A DNA stretch of 64,000 nucleotides from Mycolicibacter hiberniae (GTDB lineage: Bacteria > Actinomycetota > Actinomycetes > Mycobacteriales > Mycobacteriaceae): assembly GCF_010729485.1 (NCBI RefSeq), contig NZ_AP022609.1, positions 1,674,001 to 1,738,000 on the forward strand, given 5' to 3'. Both the position numbers and the translations under genes were made by a program. Positions 16,666 through 29,221 of this stretch are shown piece by piece. The first letter of the stretch is position 1; every line of letters begins with the position of its first letter. The notes under the pieces are model-generated. The model worked only from the letters and a program-made list of their open reading frames with translations, searched no databases and was not told the origin of the DNA.

Positions 16666-17445
16666 TCAGTGCGGGCGATTTTCTCGAAACCAGGTTTCTC
16701 TGGCCGACAATGCCGATTCGCGATCCACCTGCCGCGCGGCATTAACTTGAGTTTCGGCATTAACTTGTTTGGCGCGATTGGCCTGCGATGTCGACCGCTC
16801 AATCTGGCCGACGATCTTCGCGCGCGCATCGATGAGTTCGGCCAGGCGCCGTTGCGCGTCTGCGACGTGGCTGGTGATCGCCTGGTTCATCTCGGTCAGG
16901 ATCGCCGAGGCGTGACTTTCGGCCTCTTTCATGATTTCGGCCGCGCTCAGCACGGCCTGTCGCCGCAGATGCGCGGCCTGCGCCCGCAGGTGTTTGTGCT
17001 GTGTTTCCAGCTCGGCCCGCAGTTCGGCTGCCTCGCGGCGCTGAGCCTCGGCGTCGGCGAGAACGGCCGCAGCCTCGCTCTGGGCCGCCGCGCGCAGCTC
17101 GTCGGCGAAGCGCTGCGCCTCTGCGCGGATATCCTCGGCTTCGGCCATCGCGCCGTTGAGAATGCCAGACAGTCGATCGCTGAGATCCACGATGTCGCCC
17201 GGAATCGCGGAGGCCAACTCGGTGAACTGCGCCGAGGCGGATTCCAGATTCGCTTGCGATTCGCTCAGCTGGTTCGTCAGCGCGATGATCCGCGATCCGT
17301 CCCGCGGCATGTGCGCTTCGATGTCACTGACGGTGCCGTGTGCGTAGTGCGAGTCGATCTGCAGCGACACCCGGTCCAGCTCCACCCCCCGGGTGCGCTG
17401 GCTGTGCTCCAACAGGTACCGGTCGTCAGGCTCGTCGGAAGTCAC
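16666..17445 (-). CDS. Ala/Glu-rich coiled-coil protein next to the DivIVA-like pair
   Basis: The protein has 259 residues from a GTG at 17445 (VTSDEPDDRYLLEHSQ). After a short acidic, non-helical head, it is almost all predicted coiled coil from about residue 45 to 235, with AEAEDIRAEAQRFADELRAA and AAELRAELETQHKHLRAQ. A basic Gln/Asn-rich tail ends it. The head lacks the G-F-D-R DivIVA signature, so it is not a simple third copy. The heptads resemble those of ATP-synthase b subunits and DivIVA tails, a low-complexity likeness only. TATGCT lies 8 nt before the GTG, suggesting a near-leaderless mRNA. The three same-strand coiled-coil genes probably work together; no function is established. 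Confidence 0.72.
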   Translation of the reverse strand: MTSDEPDDRYLLEHSQRTRGVELDRVSLQIDSHYAHGTVSDIEAHMPRDGSRIIALTNQLSESQANLESASAQFTELASAIPGDIVDLSDRLSGILNGAMAEAEDIRAEAQRFADELRAAAQSEAAAVLADAEAQRREAAELRAELETQHKHLRAQAAHLRRQAVLSAAEIMKEAESHASAILTEMNQAITSHVADAQRRLAELIDARAKIVGQIERSTSQANRAKQVNAETQVNAARQVDRESALSARETWFRENRPH

Positions 17446-17532
17446 AGTCGGCCAGCATACCGCTCCGCAGCCGGTACCGAATGGATCTGCGGGACTGTCG
17501 AAGACGTCGCGGTGTGCGGACAAATCCGGCTG

Positions 17533-18519
17533 CTACAGATACGTCCTGAGGTGGTCGCGCAGGCTGGACGTGAACGCGGCGGCAACCGCTGATCTGGGCG
17601 CATAGCCGTCTGCGGCGTGGTACATCCCCGCCACGGTGAGAAGTTCGCACGGCACGCCGCAGGCGCGCAGCGTGTGCGCGTAGGCGACGTCCTCCGCGTA
17701 GAAGAGGTCCAGTTCACCCACCCCGATCCAGGCGGGCGCCAGACCGGACAGGTTCGCGCGCCGGGCCGGCGCGGCGTAGGGCGGTGCGTCGGTCATCCGC
17801 GGCGCCCGGCCCAGGTAGGCGGTCCAGGCGAAGCGATTGGACTCCGGCGTCCAGACCAACCGTCCGCGCCCACCGCTGTCGCGCAGTACCGTGCGGTCGT
17901 CGAGCATGGGGTAGACCAGGGCCTGGGCCCGCAATGCGAGGCCCTCGTCGTGGCAACGCTGGGCGACGGCCGCCGCGAGACCGCCGCCGGCGCTGAACCC
18001 GGCCACCGCGATGCGGTCGGGGTCGATTCCCAACGTGACGGCACGCTCGCGCATCCAGCTCAGCGTCGCCATGCAGTCGTCCAGGGCAGCCGGGAAGGGG
18101 TTTTCCGGCGCCAACCGATAGTCCGGCGCCACGATCACCGCGTCCAGCTCGCGGGCAAGACGCCCGTAAGTGCTCAATTCCAGGCGGGCAGAACCCACGA
18201 TCATCCCGCCGCCGTGCAGCATCAGGACAGCGGGCCCGGGCCGGCGGGCGCTGCGGGGTGTCGCCACCAGCACCCGCATACCGGCCGCGCCGACACGCTG
18301 GGTCGTCACGGTGACGCCGGGACCGGCCGGCCGCTTGATCCGGTAGACCGCCCGCAGGAACGGCAGCGTGTGTGCGCGGTAGGTCATGGTCACATACGGC
18401 AACAGCGGACTGCGGAGCTCGGGTGCGACGCCGGCGAAGGCCGGGCGCAACCGCAGGTAGCGGCGCGCCGCGAGCGCCGCCGTTGCCGTGGCGGCAGCGC
18501 CGGCCAGGGTTGCGCGCAC
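17533..18519 (-). CDS. HSL-family alpha/beta hydrolase (lipase/esterase)
   Basis: This 328-residue enzyme carries HGGG at 102-105, the nucleophile S176 in GFSAGGG, the acid D271 in GELDLF and the base H301 in AGMYHAAD, the complete hormone-sensitive-lipase triad. Residues 1-20 are Ala-rich and may attach the protein to the membrane. It ends close upstream of hisI, but on the same strand after a 6-nt gap (it starts at 18519, hisI stops at 18526), so it could be the last gene of the his transcript. In M. tuberculosis, from memory, a chaA gene occupies this end of the his cluster. The substrate is unknown; family members hydrolyse short-chain esters and some lipids. Confidence 0.9.
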   Translation of the reverse strand: MRATLAGAAATATAALAARRYLRLRPAFAGVAPELRSPLLPYVTMTYRAHTLPFLRAVYRIKRPAGPGVTVTTQRVGAAGMRVLVATPRSARRPGPAVLMLHGGGMIVGSARLELSTYGRLARELDAVIVAPDYRLAPENPFPAALDDCMATLSWMRERAVTLGIDPDRIAVAGFSAGGGLAAAVAQRCHDEGLALRAQALVYPMLDDRTVLRDSGGRGRLVWTPESNRFAWTAYLGRAPRMTDAPPYAAPARRANLSGLAPAWIGVGELDLFYAEDVAYAHTLRACGVPCELLTVAGMYHAADGYAPRSAVAAAFTSSLRDHLRTYL

Positions 18520-18525
18520 GTCGGC

Positions 18526-18873
18526 CTAGGGTGCGAGCAACTGGTCGGCGTCGAAACAGCTGTGATCGCCGGTGTGGCAGGCGCCGCCGGTCTGATCGAC
18601 GGTCAGCAGCACGGTGTCGCCGTCGCAGTCCAGCCGTACCGAGTGCACGTACTGGGTGTGCCCGGAGGTCGCGCCCTTGATCCACTGCTGCTGGCGCGAC
18701 CGCGAGAAGTACGTGGCCTCACGCGTGGCCAGCGTGCGCGCCAGCGCTTCGTCGTCCATCCAGGCGACCATGAGTACGTCGCCACTGCCCCGCTCCTGGA
18801 CCACCGCGGCGATCAGGCCCTCGGTGTTTCGCTTGAGGCGGGCCGCGATGGCCGGGTCGAGCCGGTGGGTCAT
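18526..18873 (-). CDS. hisI: Phosphoribosyl-AMP cyclohydrolase
   Basis: HisI opens the purine ring of phosphoribosyl-AMP in step three of histidine synthesis. It is a monofunctional 115-residue form; the HisE pyrophosphohydrolase is not fused and not in this window. Metal-site residues are visible in [17 protein letters not shown] and in the cysteines of [14 protein letters not shown], with the conserved WMDDEAL and [18 protein letters not shown] segments. The ATG overlaps the hisF TGA by four bases (ATGA). It is the last his gene of the operon. Confidence 0.96.
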   Translation of the reverse strand: MTHRLDPAIAARLKRNTEGLIAAVVQERGSGDVLMVAWMDDEALARTLATREATYFSRSRQQQWIKGATSGHTQYVHSVRLDCDGDTVLLTVDQTGGACHTGDHSCFDADQLLAP

Positions 18874-19655
18874 CGCACCACGATTCCCTCCGCAGCCATC
18901 GCCGCCTTCACCTCGCCGATGGTGATCTCGCCGAAATGAAACACACTGGCCGCCAGCACCGCATCGGCGCCGGCGGCGACCGCCGGGACGAAATGCTCCA
19001 CCGCGCCGGCTCCCCCGCTGGCGATCACCGGCACGTTCACCGCCGCCCGGACCGCGCGCAACATCCGCAGGTCGAATCCGGCCTTGGTGCCGTCGGCATC
19101 CATCGAATTCAGCAGGATCTCCCCGACGCCCAACTCGACACCGCGGACCGCCCATTCGACGGCGTCGATACCGGTGCCCTGCCGGCCACCGTGGGTGGTG
19201 ACTTCCCATCCGGACGCGGTGGGAGCCGAATCGGCCGGCACGGTGCGCGCATCGACCGACAGCACGATGCACTGGGAACCGAACTGCCGCGACAGCTCGG
19301 CAAGAAGTTCCGGGCGGGCGATCGCGGCGGTGTTCACCGAAACCTTGTCCGCTCCGGCCCGCAACAGCACGTCGACGTCGGCGACCGTACGTACCCCCCC
19401 GCCGACGGTGAGCGGGATGAAGACCTGATCGGCGGTGCGCGCGACCACCTCGAGCATGGTCGCCCGGCCGGACGACGACGCCGTCACGTCGAGGAAGGTC
19501 AGCTCGTCGGCGCCCGCGGCGTCATAGGCCGCGGCCAGCTCGACCGGGTCGCCGGCATCGCGCAGGTTGGCGAAGTTCACCCCTTTGACGACCCGGCCGC
19601 CGTCGACGTCCAGACACGGAATGACCCGTACGGCCACATCACTGCGCTTATGCAT
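18870..19655 (-). CDS. hisF: Imidazole glycerol phosphate synthase, cyclase subunit
   Basis: HisF uses ammonia from HisH to form imidazole glycerol phosphate and AICAR from PRFAR. The barrel shows [19 protein letters not shown] with the first catalytic aspartate, LSVDAR with the second, [10 protein letters not shown] and PVIASGGAG. From the ATG at 19655 it has 261 residues, close to the usual 255-267. The frame stays open for 38 more codons through two 57-bp repeats to an ATG at 19769, one base after the impA stop. Three in-frame starts are therefore possible: 19769, 19712 and 19655. The longest would add two [16 protein letters not shown] units. The shortest is chosen on homology. The ATG at 19655 has AGGAGAGG about 15 nt upstream, inside the repeat. 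Confidence 0.9.
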   Translation of the reverse strand: MHKRSDVAVRVIPCLDVDGGRVVKGVNFANLRDAGDPVELAAAYDAAGADELTFLDVTASSSGRATMLEVVARTADQVFIPLTVGGGVRTVADVDVLLRAGADKVSVNTAAIARPELLAELSRQFGSQCIVLSVDARTVPADSAPTASGWEVTTHGGRQGTGIDAVEWAVRGVELGVGEILLNSMDADGTKAGFDLRMLRAVRAAVNVPVIASGGAGAVEHFVPAVAAGADAVLAASVFHFGEITIGEVKAAMAAEGIVVR

Positions 19656-19769
19656 CGGTCCCAGCTTCGCCTCTCCTGCGTCGAGCCTCGCTGAACCGCT
19701 GTGCTTATGCATCGGTCCCAGCTTCGCCTCTCCTGCGTCGAGACTCGCTGAACCGCTGTGTTGTTCCAT
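19656..19769 (-). repeat. Two tandem 57-bp in-frame repeats at the hisF start
   Basis: Two 57-bp units (19769-19713 and 19712-19656 on the minus strand) are almost identical; a few bases differ, mainly at the first codons. Each unit is 19 codons long, begins with ATG and keeps the hisF frame. The peptide is HSGSA-[SR][10 protein letters not shown] plus flanks. A partial third copy (ATGCATAAG) forms the hisF start itself. The position between impA and hisF, the codon-multiple length and the embedded ATG resemble the MIRU class of mycobacterial intercistronic repeats. Copy number could vary between strains. Confidence 0.85.
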
Positions 19770-19770
19770 A

Positions 19771-20586
19771 TCAGTAGTCCCCCGGTGCGCCGACTCGCAT
19801 GAGGATGTCGAGAATCTGATCGTGTGCCCCCGGCGCCGCGACCAGCGCCGAGTCCGACGATGCCGTCCAGGGAGCGCCGGACAGGTCGGTGACGATGCCG
19901 CCCGCCGCCCGCACCATGGCCACGCCGGCGGCGTGGTCCCAGATGTGGTGGCCGAAACTGATCGCACCGCCGAGCGTGCCGTCGGCGACATAGGCCAGGT
20001 CGATTCCGGTGGCGCCGTGCATCCGCGTCCGCGAGGTCACCCTGGTCAGTCCCTCGAGCACGGCCAGCCGGTAGCGGCCGGGAAAGCGGCCCCGCCATTC
20101 GACGTTGAATGTGCCGATGCCGACCAACGAGTGGGCTAGGTCGGCGGGCTCCAGTCGTGGTTGCGCCACCCCGTTGCGGATCAGCGGGCCGCCCGCCACC
20201 GCGGTGTAGCGCTGACCGGCGAACGGCAGCCAGGTCAGCCCCGCGATCGGCTCCCCGTCGCGTAGCAGCCCCAGCAGTATGGCGGCCATCGGTGAGCCGG
20301 CGGCGTAGTTGAAGGTCCCGTCGATGGGATCGAGCACCCATACCAACGGGGAATCGATTGGCGGGCCGCCGAATTCCTCGCCGTGCACTCCGATTCCGGT
20401 CGCCGCGACCAGTGCATCGGTGATCTGTCGTTCCAGGGCGAGGTCAACCTCGGTCGCAAAGTCGTTGCCGCCCTTGCGCACTGCCGATCCAGCCCGATGG
20501 CCGGCCAGAAATGGCTCGGCTGCGACATCGAGGATCTCCGACGCCGCTGCGACCAGCGCCTCCAGATCCACGGTGTCCAGCGCCAT
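19771..20586 (-). CDS. impA: Inositol monophosphatase family protein in the his operon
   Basis: The 271-residue protein has the Li-sensitive phosphatase signature. GEEFGG carries the metal-binding glutamate, [17 protein letters not shown] holds the DPIDGT motif, and [24 protein letters not shown] holds the second WD motif. Family members hydrolyse inositol-1-phosphate, but the operon position between hisA and hisF leaves histidinol phosphate as a possible substrate; the sequence cannot decide. It matches Rv1604 (ImpA) in place and size as I recall. The start lies 6 nt after the hisA stop, and its TGA is one base from the ATG of the hisF-frame repeat. Confidence 0.93.
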   Translation of the reverse strand: MALDTVDLEALVAAASEILDVAAEPFLAGHRAGSAVRKGGNDFATEVDLALERQITDALVAATGIGVHGEEFGGPPIDSPLVWVLDPIDGTFNYAAGSPMAAILLGLLRDGEPIAGLTWLPFAGQRYTAVAGGPLIRNGVAQPRLEPADLAHSLVGIGTFNVEWRGRFPGRYRLAVLEGLTRVTSRTRMHGATGIDLAYVADGTLGGAISFGHHIWDHAAGVAMVRAAGGIVTDLSGAPWTASSDSALVAAPGAHDQILDILMRVGAPGDY

Positions 20587-20592
20587 GGCGGC

Positions 20593-21357
20593 CTACTCCT
20601 GCACCGTGGACAACGCCTCGGGCAGCGTGAACCGGCCCGCGTAGAGGGCCTTGCCGACGATAGCGCCCTCCACGCCGCGGTTCACCAGCGTGGCGATAGC
20701 GCGCAGGTCGTCGAGGCTCGAGACTCCGCCGGAGGCGATCACCGGAGCGTCGGTGCGGTCGGCGACCGCGCCGAGCAGCTCCAGGTTGGGCCCGCCCAGG
20801 GTGCCGTCCTTGGTCACATCGGTGACGACGTAGCGTGAACACCCTTCGCGGTCAAGCCGTTCCAGGACCGGCCACAGATCCCCGCCGTCGGTCTCCCAGC
20901 CCCGGCCGCGCAGCCGGTGGATGCCGTCGGGATGACTGGGGTCGATCTGCACATCGAGCCCGACCGCGACCTTCTCGCCGTGTTCGGCGATCGCCCGCGC
21001 GCACCATTGTGGGTTCTCCAAGGCCGCCGTGCCGAGGTTCACCCGGGCGCAGCCGGTGGCCAGCGCCGCTGCCAGCGACTCGTCGTCGCGGATCCCGCCG
21101 GACAGTTCCACCTTGACATCGAGGCGGCCCACCACATCGGCCAGCAGCTCGCGGTTGGAACCGCGCCCGAAGGCGGCGTCCAGATCGACCAGGTGGATCC
21201 ATTCCGCGCCGTCGCGCTGCCAGCCCAGCGCGGCGTCGAGCGCCGAACCGTACTCGGTCTCGCTGCCGGCCTTTCCCTGCACCAGACGCACGGCGCGCCC
21301 GTCGACGACATCGACGGCCGGCAACAGAACCAGTGCCGTGTTCGCAGTCGTACTCAC
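20593..21357 (-). CDS. hisA: ProFAR isomerase, probably bifunctional HisA/TrpF (PriA)
   Basis: The 254-residue barrel isomerises ProFAR in histidine synthesis. In actinobacteria lacking trpF the same protein (PriA) also isomerises PRA for tryptophan. The two catalytic aspartates are in [15 protein letters not shown] and [25 protein letters not shown], the phosphate loop [11 protein letters not shown] and [10 protein letters not shown] are intact. No trpF lies in this window although trpE, C, B and A do, which supports PriA. The GTG start at 21357 overlaps the hisH TGA (GTGA). Confidence 0.93.
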   Translation of the reverse strand: MSTTANTALVLLPAVDVVDGRAVRLVQGKAGSETEYGSALDAALGWQRDGAEWIHLVDLDAAFGRGSNRELLADVVGRLDVKVELSGGIRDDESLAAALATGCARVNLGTAALENPQWCARAIAEHGEKVAVGLDVQIDPSHPDGIHRLRGRGWETDGGDLWPVLERLDREGCSRYVVTDVTKDGTLGGPNLELLGAVADRTDAPVIASGGVSSLDDLRAIATLVNRGVEGAIVGKALYAGRFTLPEALSTVQE

Positions 21358-21979
21358 AGTGCCTCCACCCAGTTGCTCAACAGCGCCGCCCCGGCATCCC
21401 CACTCTTTTCGGGGTGAAACTGGGTGGCGGCCAATGGCCCATCCTCGACAGCCGCCACGAACGGTACCTGATGGGTCGCCCAGGTCACCAAAGCCTCCGG
21501 ACGGCCCTCCCAGCGCTGCGCGGCGTAGGAGTGCACGAAGTAGAACCGGGTGTCGGCGTCCAGGCCGGCGAACAGCGTGCTGCCCGGCGCGGCATCGACG
21601 ACGTTCCAGCCCATGTGCGGGATCACCGGGGCGTCCAGCCGGGTGACCGCACCCGGCCACTGCCCGCATCCGGTGGTGTCGACCCCGAACTCGACGCCGT
21701 GGGCGAACAGAATCTGCATCCCGACGCAGACTCCGAGGACCGGCCGCCCGGACTGCACGCGTTCGGCGATGATCTTGTCGCCGTTGACGTTGCGCAGGCC
21801 CGCCATGCACGCCGCATAGGCACCGACGCCCGGCACCAGCAGGCCGTCGGCCCCGGCGGCGGCGTCGGCGTCGGCGGTCACCTCGACCTGCGCACCGACC
21901 CGCTGCAGAGCCCGCTGGGCTGAGCGCAGGTTCCCGGAACCGTAGTCCAGGATCACCACCCTGGGTTTGACAGATCCGC

Positions 21980-21983
<4 letters not shown>
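21354..21983 (-). CDS. hisH: Imidazole glycerol phosphate synthase, glutaminase subunit
   Basis: HisH is the class I glutamine amidotransferase that feeds ammonia to HisF. The 209-residue protein has the nucleophile in [11 protein letters not shown], the His-Glu pair in TQFHPEKSG and the oxyanion strand [25 protein letters not shown] marks the N-terminus. A GTGA overlap joins it to hisB upstream, and another to hisA downstream. HisH and HisF are separated by hisA and impA, as is usual in actinobacteria. Confidence 0.96.
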
Positions 21984-25164
<3,181 letters not shown>

Positions 25165-25288
25165 TCAATATCGCCGCGCCGGGATGACCCCCGCTACCCG
25201 GGCCCCGCGGCTAGGGTGGTGCGCAGTTGCGGCGTCGGCGAGCACCGATCGCGGCGTCGTGGTCGTCCCCAGGGAGAACGGAGTTGCC

Positions 25289-25699
25289 ATGGCTGTCGAC
25301 AAGGGTGCCGTCGGCCCGTCCACGCTGCCGGCGGTGTTCCCCGCCTGGCTGGATCGGCTGCAGATCAAGTACGTCAATCCGGTGGTCAAGCCGCTGGCGA
25401 AGTTCATTCCCGGCACGTCGGTGATCACCCATCGCGGCCGCAAGTCCGGCAAGGTGTACCAGACGGTGGTGACGACCTACCGCAAGGGCGACACGCTGGC
25501 GATCGCGCTCGGCCACGGCAAGACCGACTGGGTGAAGAACGTGTTGGCCGCCGGGGAGGCCGATGTGCAGCTGTTCCGGCATCAGCTGCACCTGGTGAAC
25601 CCGCGGATCGTGCCCGCCGGCTCCGGTGACACCGCGCTGCCGCCGCTGCTGCGGCTGCAGAACCGCAAAGTGGCGGTGCTGGTCACCGATATCGGCTGA
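25289..25699 (+). CDS. Deazaflavin-type (DUF385) small protein, Rv1598c-like
   Basis: The protein is 136 residues long, the size I recall for Rv1598c. GTSVITHRGRKSGKVYQTVV is the core nitroreductase/DUF385 motif (T-x-G-R-x-S-G-x) that in relatives contacts the F420 phosphate. Pairing of KTDWVKNVLAAGEADVQL with it also fits the split-barrel family. F420H2 use is known for Ddn-like members, but related proteins bind other ligands, so the reaction is unassigned. GGGAG and GGAG lie 10-25 nt before the ATG, with a TAGGGT box further upstream. It is divergent from hisD and convergent with nadC, 7 nt apart. Confidence 0.85.
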   Translation: MAVDKGAVGPSTLPAVFPAWLDRLQIKYVNPVVKPLAKFIPGTSVITHRGRKSGKVYQTVVTTYRKGDTLAIALGHGKTDWVKNVLAAGEADVQLFRHQLHLVNPRIVPAGSGDTALPPLLRLQNRKVAVLVTDIG

Positions 25700-25706
25700 C
25701 CGGCCG

Positions 25707-26561
25707 TCACATGTCCAGGCCGATGTCGAGTACCCGCACCGAATGGGTGAGGGCGCCCACGGCCAGATAGTCGACGCCGGTGGCGGCGTACGCGCCGGCG
25801 GTCTCCAGGGTCAGTCCGCCGGACGACTCCAGCAGCACCCCGGGGGCGCGGGAGTCCCGCCGCTGCACCGCCATCTGGGTCTGCCATACCTCGAAGTTGT
25901 CCAGCAGCACCAGTTCGGGCCCCTCGGCGAGCACCTCGTCGAACTGCTCGAGCGAGTCCACCTCGACCTCGCAGGGCACGTCGGGAGCGGCCTCGCGCAC
26001 CGCCCGCAGCGCCGCGGCCACCGATCCGGCCGCCGCGACGTGGTTGTCCTTGATCAGGGCGGCGTCGCCCAGCCCCATCCGGTGGTTCACCCCGCCGCCG
26101 ACGCGCACCGCGTACTTCTGCAGCACCCGCAGCCCCGGCAGCGTCTTGCGGGTGTCACGCACCCGAGCCGACGTCCCGTCCACGGCGTCGACCCACGCCG
26201 CGGTCGCGGTCGCGATCCCGGACAGGTGGCAGACCAGGTTGAGCATGGTGCGTTCAGCGGTGAGCAGGCCGCGGGTGTCGGCCCGCAGGCTCAGCACCGG
26301 CGCGCCGGCGTCGACCCGGGTGCCGTCGGCCACCCGCTGCACCACCTGGTAGCCGTCGGCGCCGAGGACCTCGTCGAGGACCAGTAGCGCCACGTCGAGC
26401 CCGGCGATCACGCCGGGCACCCGGGTGACCATCGCCGCCTCGGCCTTCACGCCGGCCGGCACCGTCGCGGCGGTGGTGACGTCGGGCCCGTAGCGCAGAT
26501 CCTCGTCGAGGGCGCGCACGATGATCTGCCGCGCCTCGTCGAGTTCGGTCTCGGAAAGCAT
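25707..26561 (-). CDS. nadC: Quinolinate phosphoribosyltransferase
   Basis: NadC joins quinolinate and PRPP to make nicotinate mononucleotide. The 284-residue protein has DTRKTLPGLRVLQKYAV with substrate-binding Arg and Lys residues, GGGVNHRMGLGDAALIKDNH, the EVEVDSL strand and the C-terminal LESSGGLTLE. The ATG overlaps the nadB TGA by one base. It is the last gene of the nadA-nadB-nadC operon under the NrtR operator. Confidence 0.96.
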   Translation of the reverse strand: MLSETELDEARQIIVRALDEDLRYGPDVTTAATVPAGVKAEAAMVTRVPGVIAGLDVALLVLDEVLGADGYQVVQRVADGTRVDAGAPVLSLRADTRGLLTAERTMLNLVCHLSGIATATAAWVDAVDGTSARVRDTRKTLPGLRVLQKYAVRVGGGVNHRMGLGDAALIKDNHVAAAGSVAAALRAVREAAPDVPCEVEVDSLEQFDEVLAEGPELVLLDNFEVWQTQMAVQRRDSRAPGVLLESSGGLTLETAGAYAATGVDYLAVGALTHSVRVLDIGLDM

Positions 26562-28129
26562 CAGACTCCCGCGGGGGTTTCGAGCGCGACACTGCCGTCG
26601 CGCAGCCGGATGGTGGAACTGCGGGCCTGCCCGGGGTCGGCGGCCGGGTACTGCGCCCGGTGGTGGCAGCCGCGGCTCTCGGTGCGGGCCGATGCCGCCG
26701 TCGCGATCACCCGGGCGGCCACGGTCAGTGCGGCTTCCTCGACTCCGTACCGGTCGGCGACGTGGCGCCGGGCGGCGTCGGCCAGCAGCTGCTGCAGCCG
26801 CGCCAGTCCGGACGTGTCGCGGACCACCGAGGCATCGCGGGACATCGCCTCCTGCAGCCGCTGCCGGGGCAGCACCGGGTGCCGGGCGGGCTCGGGGAAC
26901 GCGGCCCGGGCCGGTCCGGCGGCTGCGCAGTGCGCCGCGGCGGCGGCGCCGGCGCGGGCGCCGACCACCAGCCCTTCCAGCAGGCTGTTGGACGCCAGCC
27001 GGTTGGCTCCGTGCATGCCGGTACGGCCGACCTCCCCGGCGGCGAAAAGACCCGGCAGCTCGGTACGGCCGGTGACATCGGTGAGCACCCCTCCGCAGCT
27101 GTAGTGCGCGCCGGGGACCACCGGAATCGGTTGCCGGACAGGGTCGATACCGGCATCGCGGCAGGCCGCGGTGACGGTCGGAAAGCGGTCTTCGAAGTCG
27201 GCGATCCCGCGAGCGTCGAGGAAGACGCACCGGTCACCGGTCTCGCGCAGGCGGGCGTCGACGGCTGCCGCCACCACGTCGCGGGGCGCCAGGTCCCCCA
27301 TCGGGTGCACCCCGTCGGTGATCGCCGCGCCGCGGGCGTCGACCAGCCGGGCGCCCTCCCCCCGCACCGCCTCGGTGATCAGCGGCCGGCGTCCGGCGCC
27401 GTCGCCCGAGAACAGCATCGTGGGATGGAACTGGATGAATTCCAGGTCGCTGACGGCCACCCCGGCCCACAGCGCCAGGGCCACGCCGTCGCCGGTCGCC
27501 CCGCCGGGGTTGGTGGTCGCCCGGTACAGGTGGCCCAGGCCGCCGGTGGCCAGCACCACCGCGGGGGCGTGGATCACGCCGATCCCGTCGGCGTTGGCCA
27601 CCAGCACACCGGTGACCTGGTCGGTGTCGCGCAGGACCTGAAGCACCACCTGGCCGCCACGAACGTCCAGTGCGGCCGCCGCCTGATCCAGCGCGCGCTG
27701 CACCTCGGCCCCGGTCGCGTCGCCGCCGGCATGAATGATGCGGCGCCGCGAGTGCCCCCCTTCGCGGGTGAGCGCCCAATGGCCGTCTCGCGCGCGGTCG
27801 AACTGCGCACCGGTGTCGGCCAGGTCGCGGACCGCGCGATACCCGTCGGCCACGATGGAGGTCACCGCGTCGCGGTCGCACAATCCGCCGCCGGCGGCCA
27901 CGGTGTCGGCGACGTGGGCGGTCACCGTGTCGTCGGTGCCGGGCAGCACCACCGCGATCCCGCCCTGGGCGTAGTGGGTCGCCGTTGCGGCCGCACCGGC
28001 GGCGGACTTGCTGAGCACTACGACGTCGCGCCCGGCCCGGTGGGCGGCGCGAGCCGCCGCCAGCCCCCCGACACCGGTGCCGATGACGACGACATCGGCC
28101 CGCTGCTGCCAGCTGGGACCAGGGGTCAC
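26561..28129 (-). CDS. nadB: L-aspartate oxidase
   Basis: NadB oxidises aspartate to iminoaspartate with FAD. The 522-residue protein begins with the Rossmann motif [20 protein letters not shown]. It contains [43 protein letters not shown] and [20 protein letters not shown], the fumarate-reductase-like signature. The C-terminal helical domain is present. The GTG start overlaps the nadA TGA. Its product is used at once by NadA, consistent with coupling. Confidence 0.96.
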   Translation of the reverse strand: MTPGPSWQQRADVVVIGTGVGGLAAARAAHRAGRDVVVLSKSAAGAAATATHYAQGGIAVVLPGTDDTVTAHVADTVAAGGGLCDRDAVTSIVADGYRAVRDLADTGAQFDRARDGHWALTREGGHSRRRIIHAGGDATGAEVQRALDQAAAALDVRGGQVVLQVLRDTDQVTGVLVANADGIGVIHAPAVVLATGGLGHLYRATTNPGGATGDGVALALWAGVAVSDLEFIQFHPTMLFSGDGAGRRPLITEAVRGEGARLVDARGAAITDGVHPMGDLAPRDVVAAAVDARLRETGDRCVFLDARGIADFEDRFPTVTAACRDAGIDPVRQPIPVVPGAHYSCGGVLTDVTGRTELPGLFAAGEVGRTGMHGANRLASNSLLEGLVVGARAGAAAAAHCAAAGPARAAFPEPARHPVLPRQRLQEAMSRDASVVRDTSGLARLQQLLADAARRHVADRYGVEEAALTVAARVIATAASARTESRGCHHRAQYPAADPGQARSSTIRLRDGSVALETPAGV

Positions 28130-29178
28130 TTGCTGACCGGGACGGAGTGTCCGATCGCGATCATCCGCTGCACGCTACGCGCGGCCAGCCGTGCCGTCTC
28201 CGGGTCGACATGGATCTCGTCGGCGCCCTCGGTCAGGCAGCGCAGCAACGCGGCCGGGGTGATCATCTTCATGTACTTGCAGGCCGCCTTGCGGTTGACC
28301 GCCTCGAAATCCACCTGCGGCGCGGCCTTGCGCAGCTGGTGGATCATGCCGATCTCGGTGGCGACCAGCACCTTGGTGGCCCCGGTACGCGCGGCCTCTT
28401 CGAGCATGCCGCCGGTGGAGAGAATCTTGACCTGCTCGGCGGGGAAATGGCCTTCGCCGACCAGGTACAGCGACGACGTCGCGCACCCGCACTCGGGGTG
28501 CACGAACAGTTCGGCCTCGGGGTTGGCCCGCGCCATCGCCTCGAGCTCGTCGCCGTTGATGGCGGCGTGCACGTGGCATTCACCGGCCCAGATGCGGATG
28601 TTGTCGCGGCCGGTGACGCGCTTGACGTGCTGGCCCAGAAACTGGTCGGGCAGGAAGAGCACCTCGCGGTCCGGATCGATCGCGTTGACCACGTCGACGG
28701 CATTCGAGGAGGTGCAGCAGTAGTCGGTCAGGGCCTTCACCGCCGCCGTGGTGTTGACGTAGGAGACCACCACCGCGCCCGGGAACTCCTCGCGCCAGGC
28801 CTGCAGCTCCTCGGCGGTGATGGAGTCGGCCAGCGAACAGCCCGCCCGGGTGTCGGGCAGCAGCACCGTCTTGTCCGGGGAGAGGATCTTGGCGGTCTCG
28901 GCCATGAAGTGCACACCGCAGAACACGATGGTGTCCTCGGCCGCGGTGGCCGCGATGCGGGCCAGCGCCAGGGAGTCCCCGACGTGATCGGCGATGTCCT
29001 GGATCTCGGGCAGTTGGTAGTTGTGGGCCAGGATCGTCGCGTTGCGTTCCTTCTTGAGCCGGAGCACCTCGGCCACCCACTCCGCATCGGCTTCGACACC
29101 GCTGTAGCCGGCCGGGGAGTTCACGATGCGGCCGGTCAGGCTGCCCGCCTGCACACCGGTGTCGGTGAGGGTGGTCAT
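28126..29178 (-). CDS. nadA: Quinolinate synthase
   Basis: NadA condenses iminoaspartate with dihydroxyacetone phosphate using a 4Fe-4S cluster. The 350-residue protein has the three cluster cysteines in [20 protein letters not shown] and [10 protein letters not shown], plus [15 protein letters not shown] and [14 protein letters not shown]. The ATG at 29178 (MTTLTDTG) is fixed by AGAGGAG 6 nt upstream; the longer frame would run through the operator. It is the first gene of the operon, and its promoter overlaps the NrtR palindrome. Confidence 0.97.
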   Translation of the reverse strand: MTTLTDTGVQAGSLTGRIVNSPAGYSGVEADAEWVAEVLRLKKERNATILAHNYQLPEIQDIADHVGDSLALARIAATAAEDTIVFCGVHFMAETAKILSPDKTVLLPDTRAGCSLADSITAEELQAWREEFPGAVVVSYVNTTAAVKALTDYCCTSSNAVDVVNAIDPDREVLFLPDQFLGQHVKRVTGRDNIRIWAGECHVHAAINGDELEAMARANPEAELFVHPECGCATSSLYLVGEGHFPAEQVKILSTGGMLEEAARTGATKVLVATEIGMIHQLRKAAPQVDFEAVNRKAACKYMKMITPAALLRCLTEGADEIHVDPETARLAARSVQRMIAIGHSVPVSK

Positions 29179-29198
29179 GGTGACTCCTCTCAAAACAG

Positions 29199-29221
29199 GT
29201 TTTCGACTTATAATCGAAAAC
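29199..29221. promoter_or_regulatory. NrtR-type operator in the nadA/nrtR divergent promoter
   Basis: A 23-bp palindrome has perfect 8-bp arms (GTTTTCGA and TCGAAAAC) around a 7-bp AT-rich centre, CTTATAA. It lies between nadA and nrtR and ends on the base before the nrtR ATG. The centre holds TATAAT on the plus strand and TATAAG on the minus strand, so both promoters would be blocked by one repressor. Location and symmetry fit the NrtR boxes described in mycobacteria; the exact consensus could not be compared here. Confidence 0.85.
29209..29214 (+). promoter_or_regulatory. Perfect -10 hexamer for a leaderless nrtR transcript
   Basis: TATAAT sits 7 nt before the ATG of nrtR at 29222, so the transcript should start on the start codon. 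The hexamer lies inside the NrtR palindrome, which implies autoregulation. Confidence 0.65.

Noticed and set aside
19640..19769. CRISPR-like repeats near hisF
   Set aside because: There are only two directly adjacent copies with no spacers, the unit is 57 bp and codon-phased, so it is a tandem repeat.
18870..19991. Longer hisF frame reaching back to 19991
   Set aside because: Beyond 19769 it lies inside impA in another frame and has no homology; only the stretch from 19769 is arguable.
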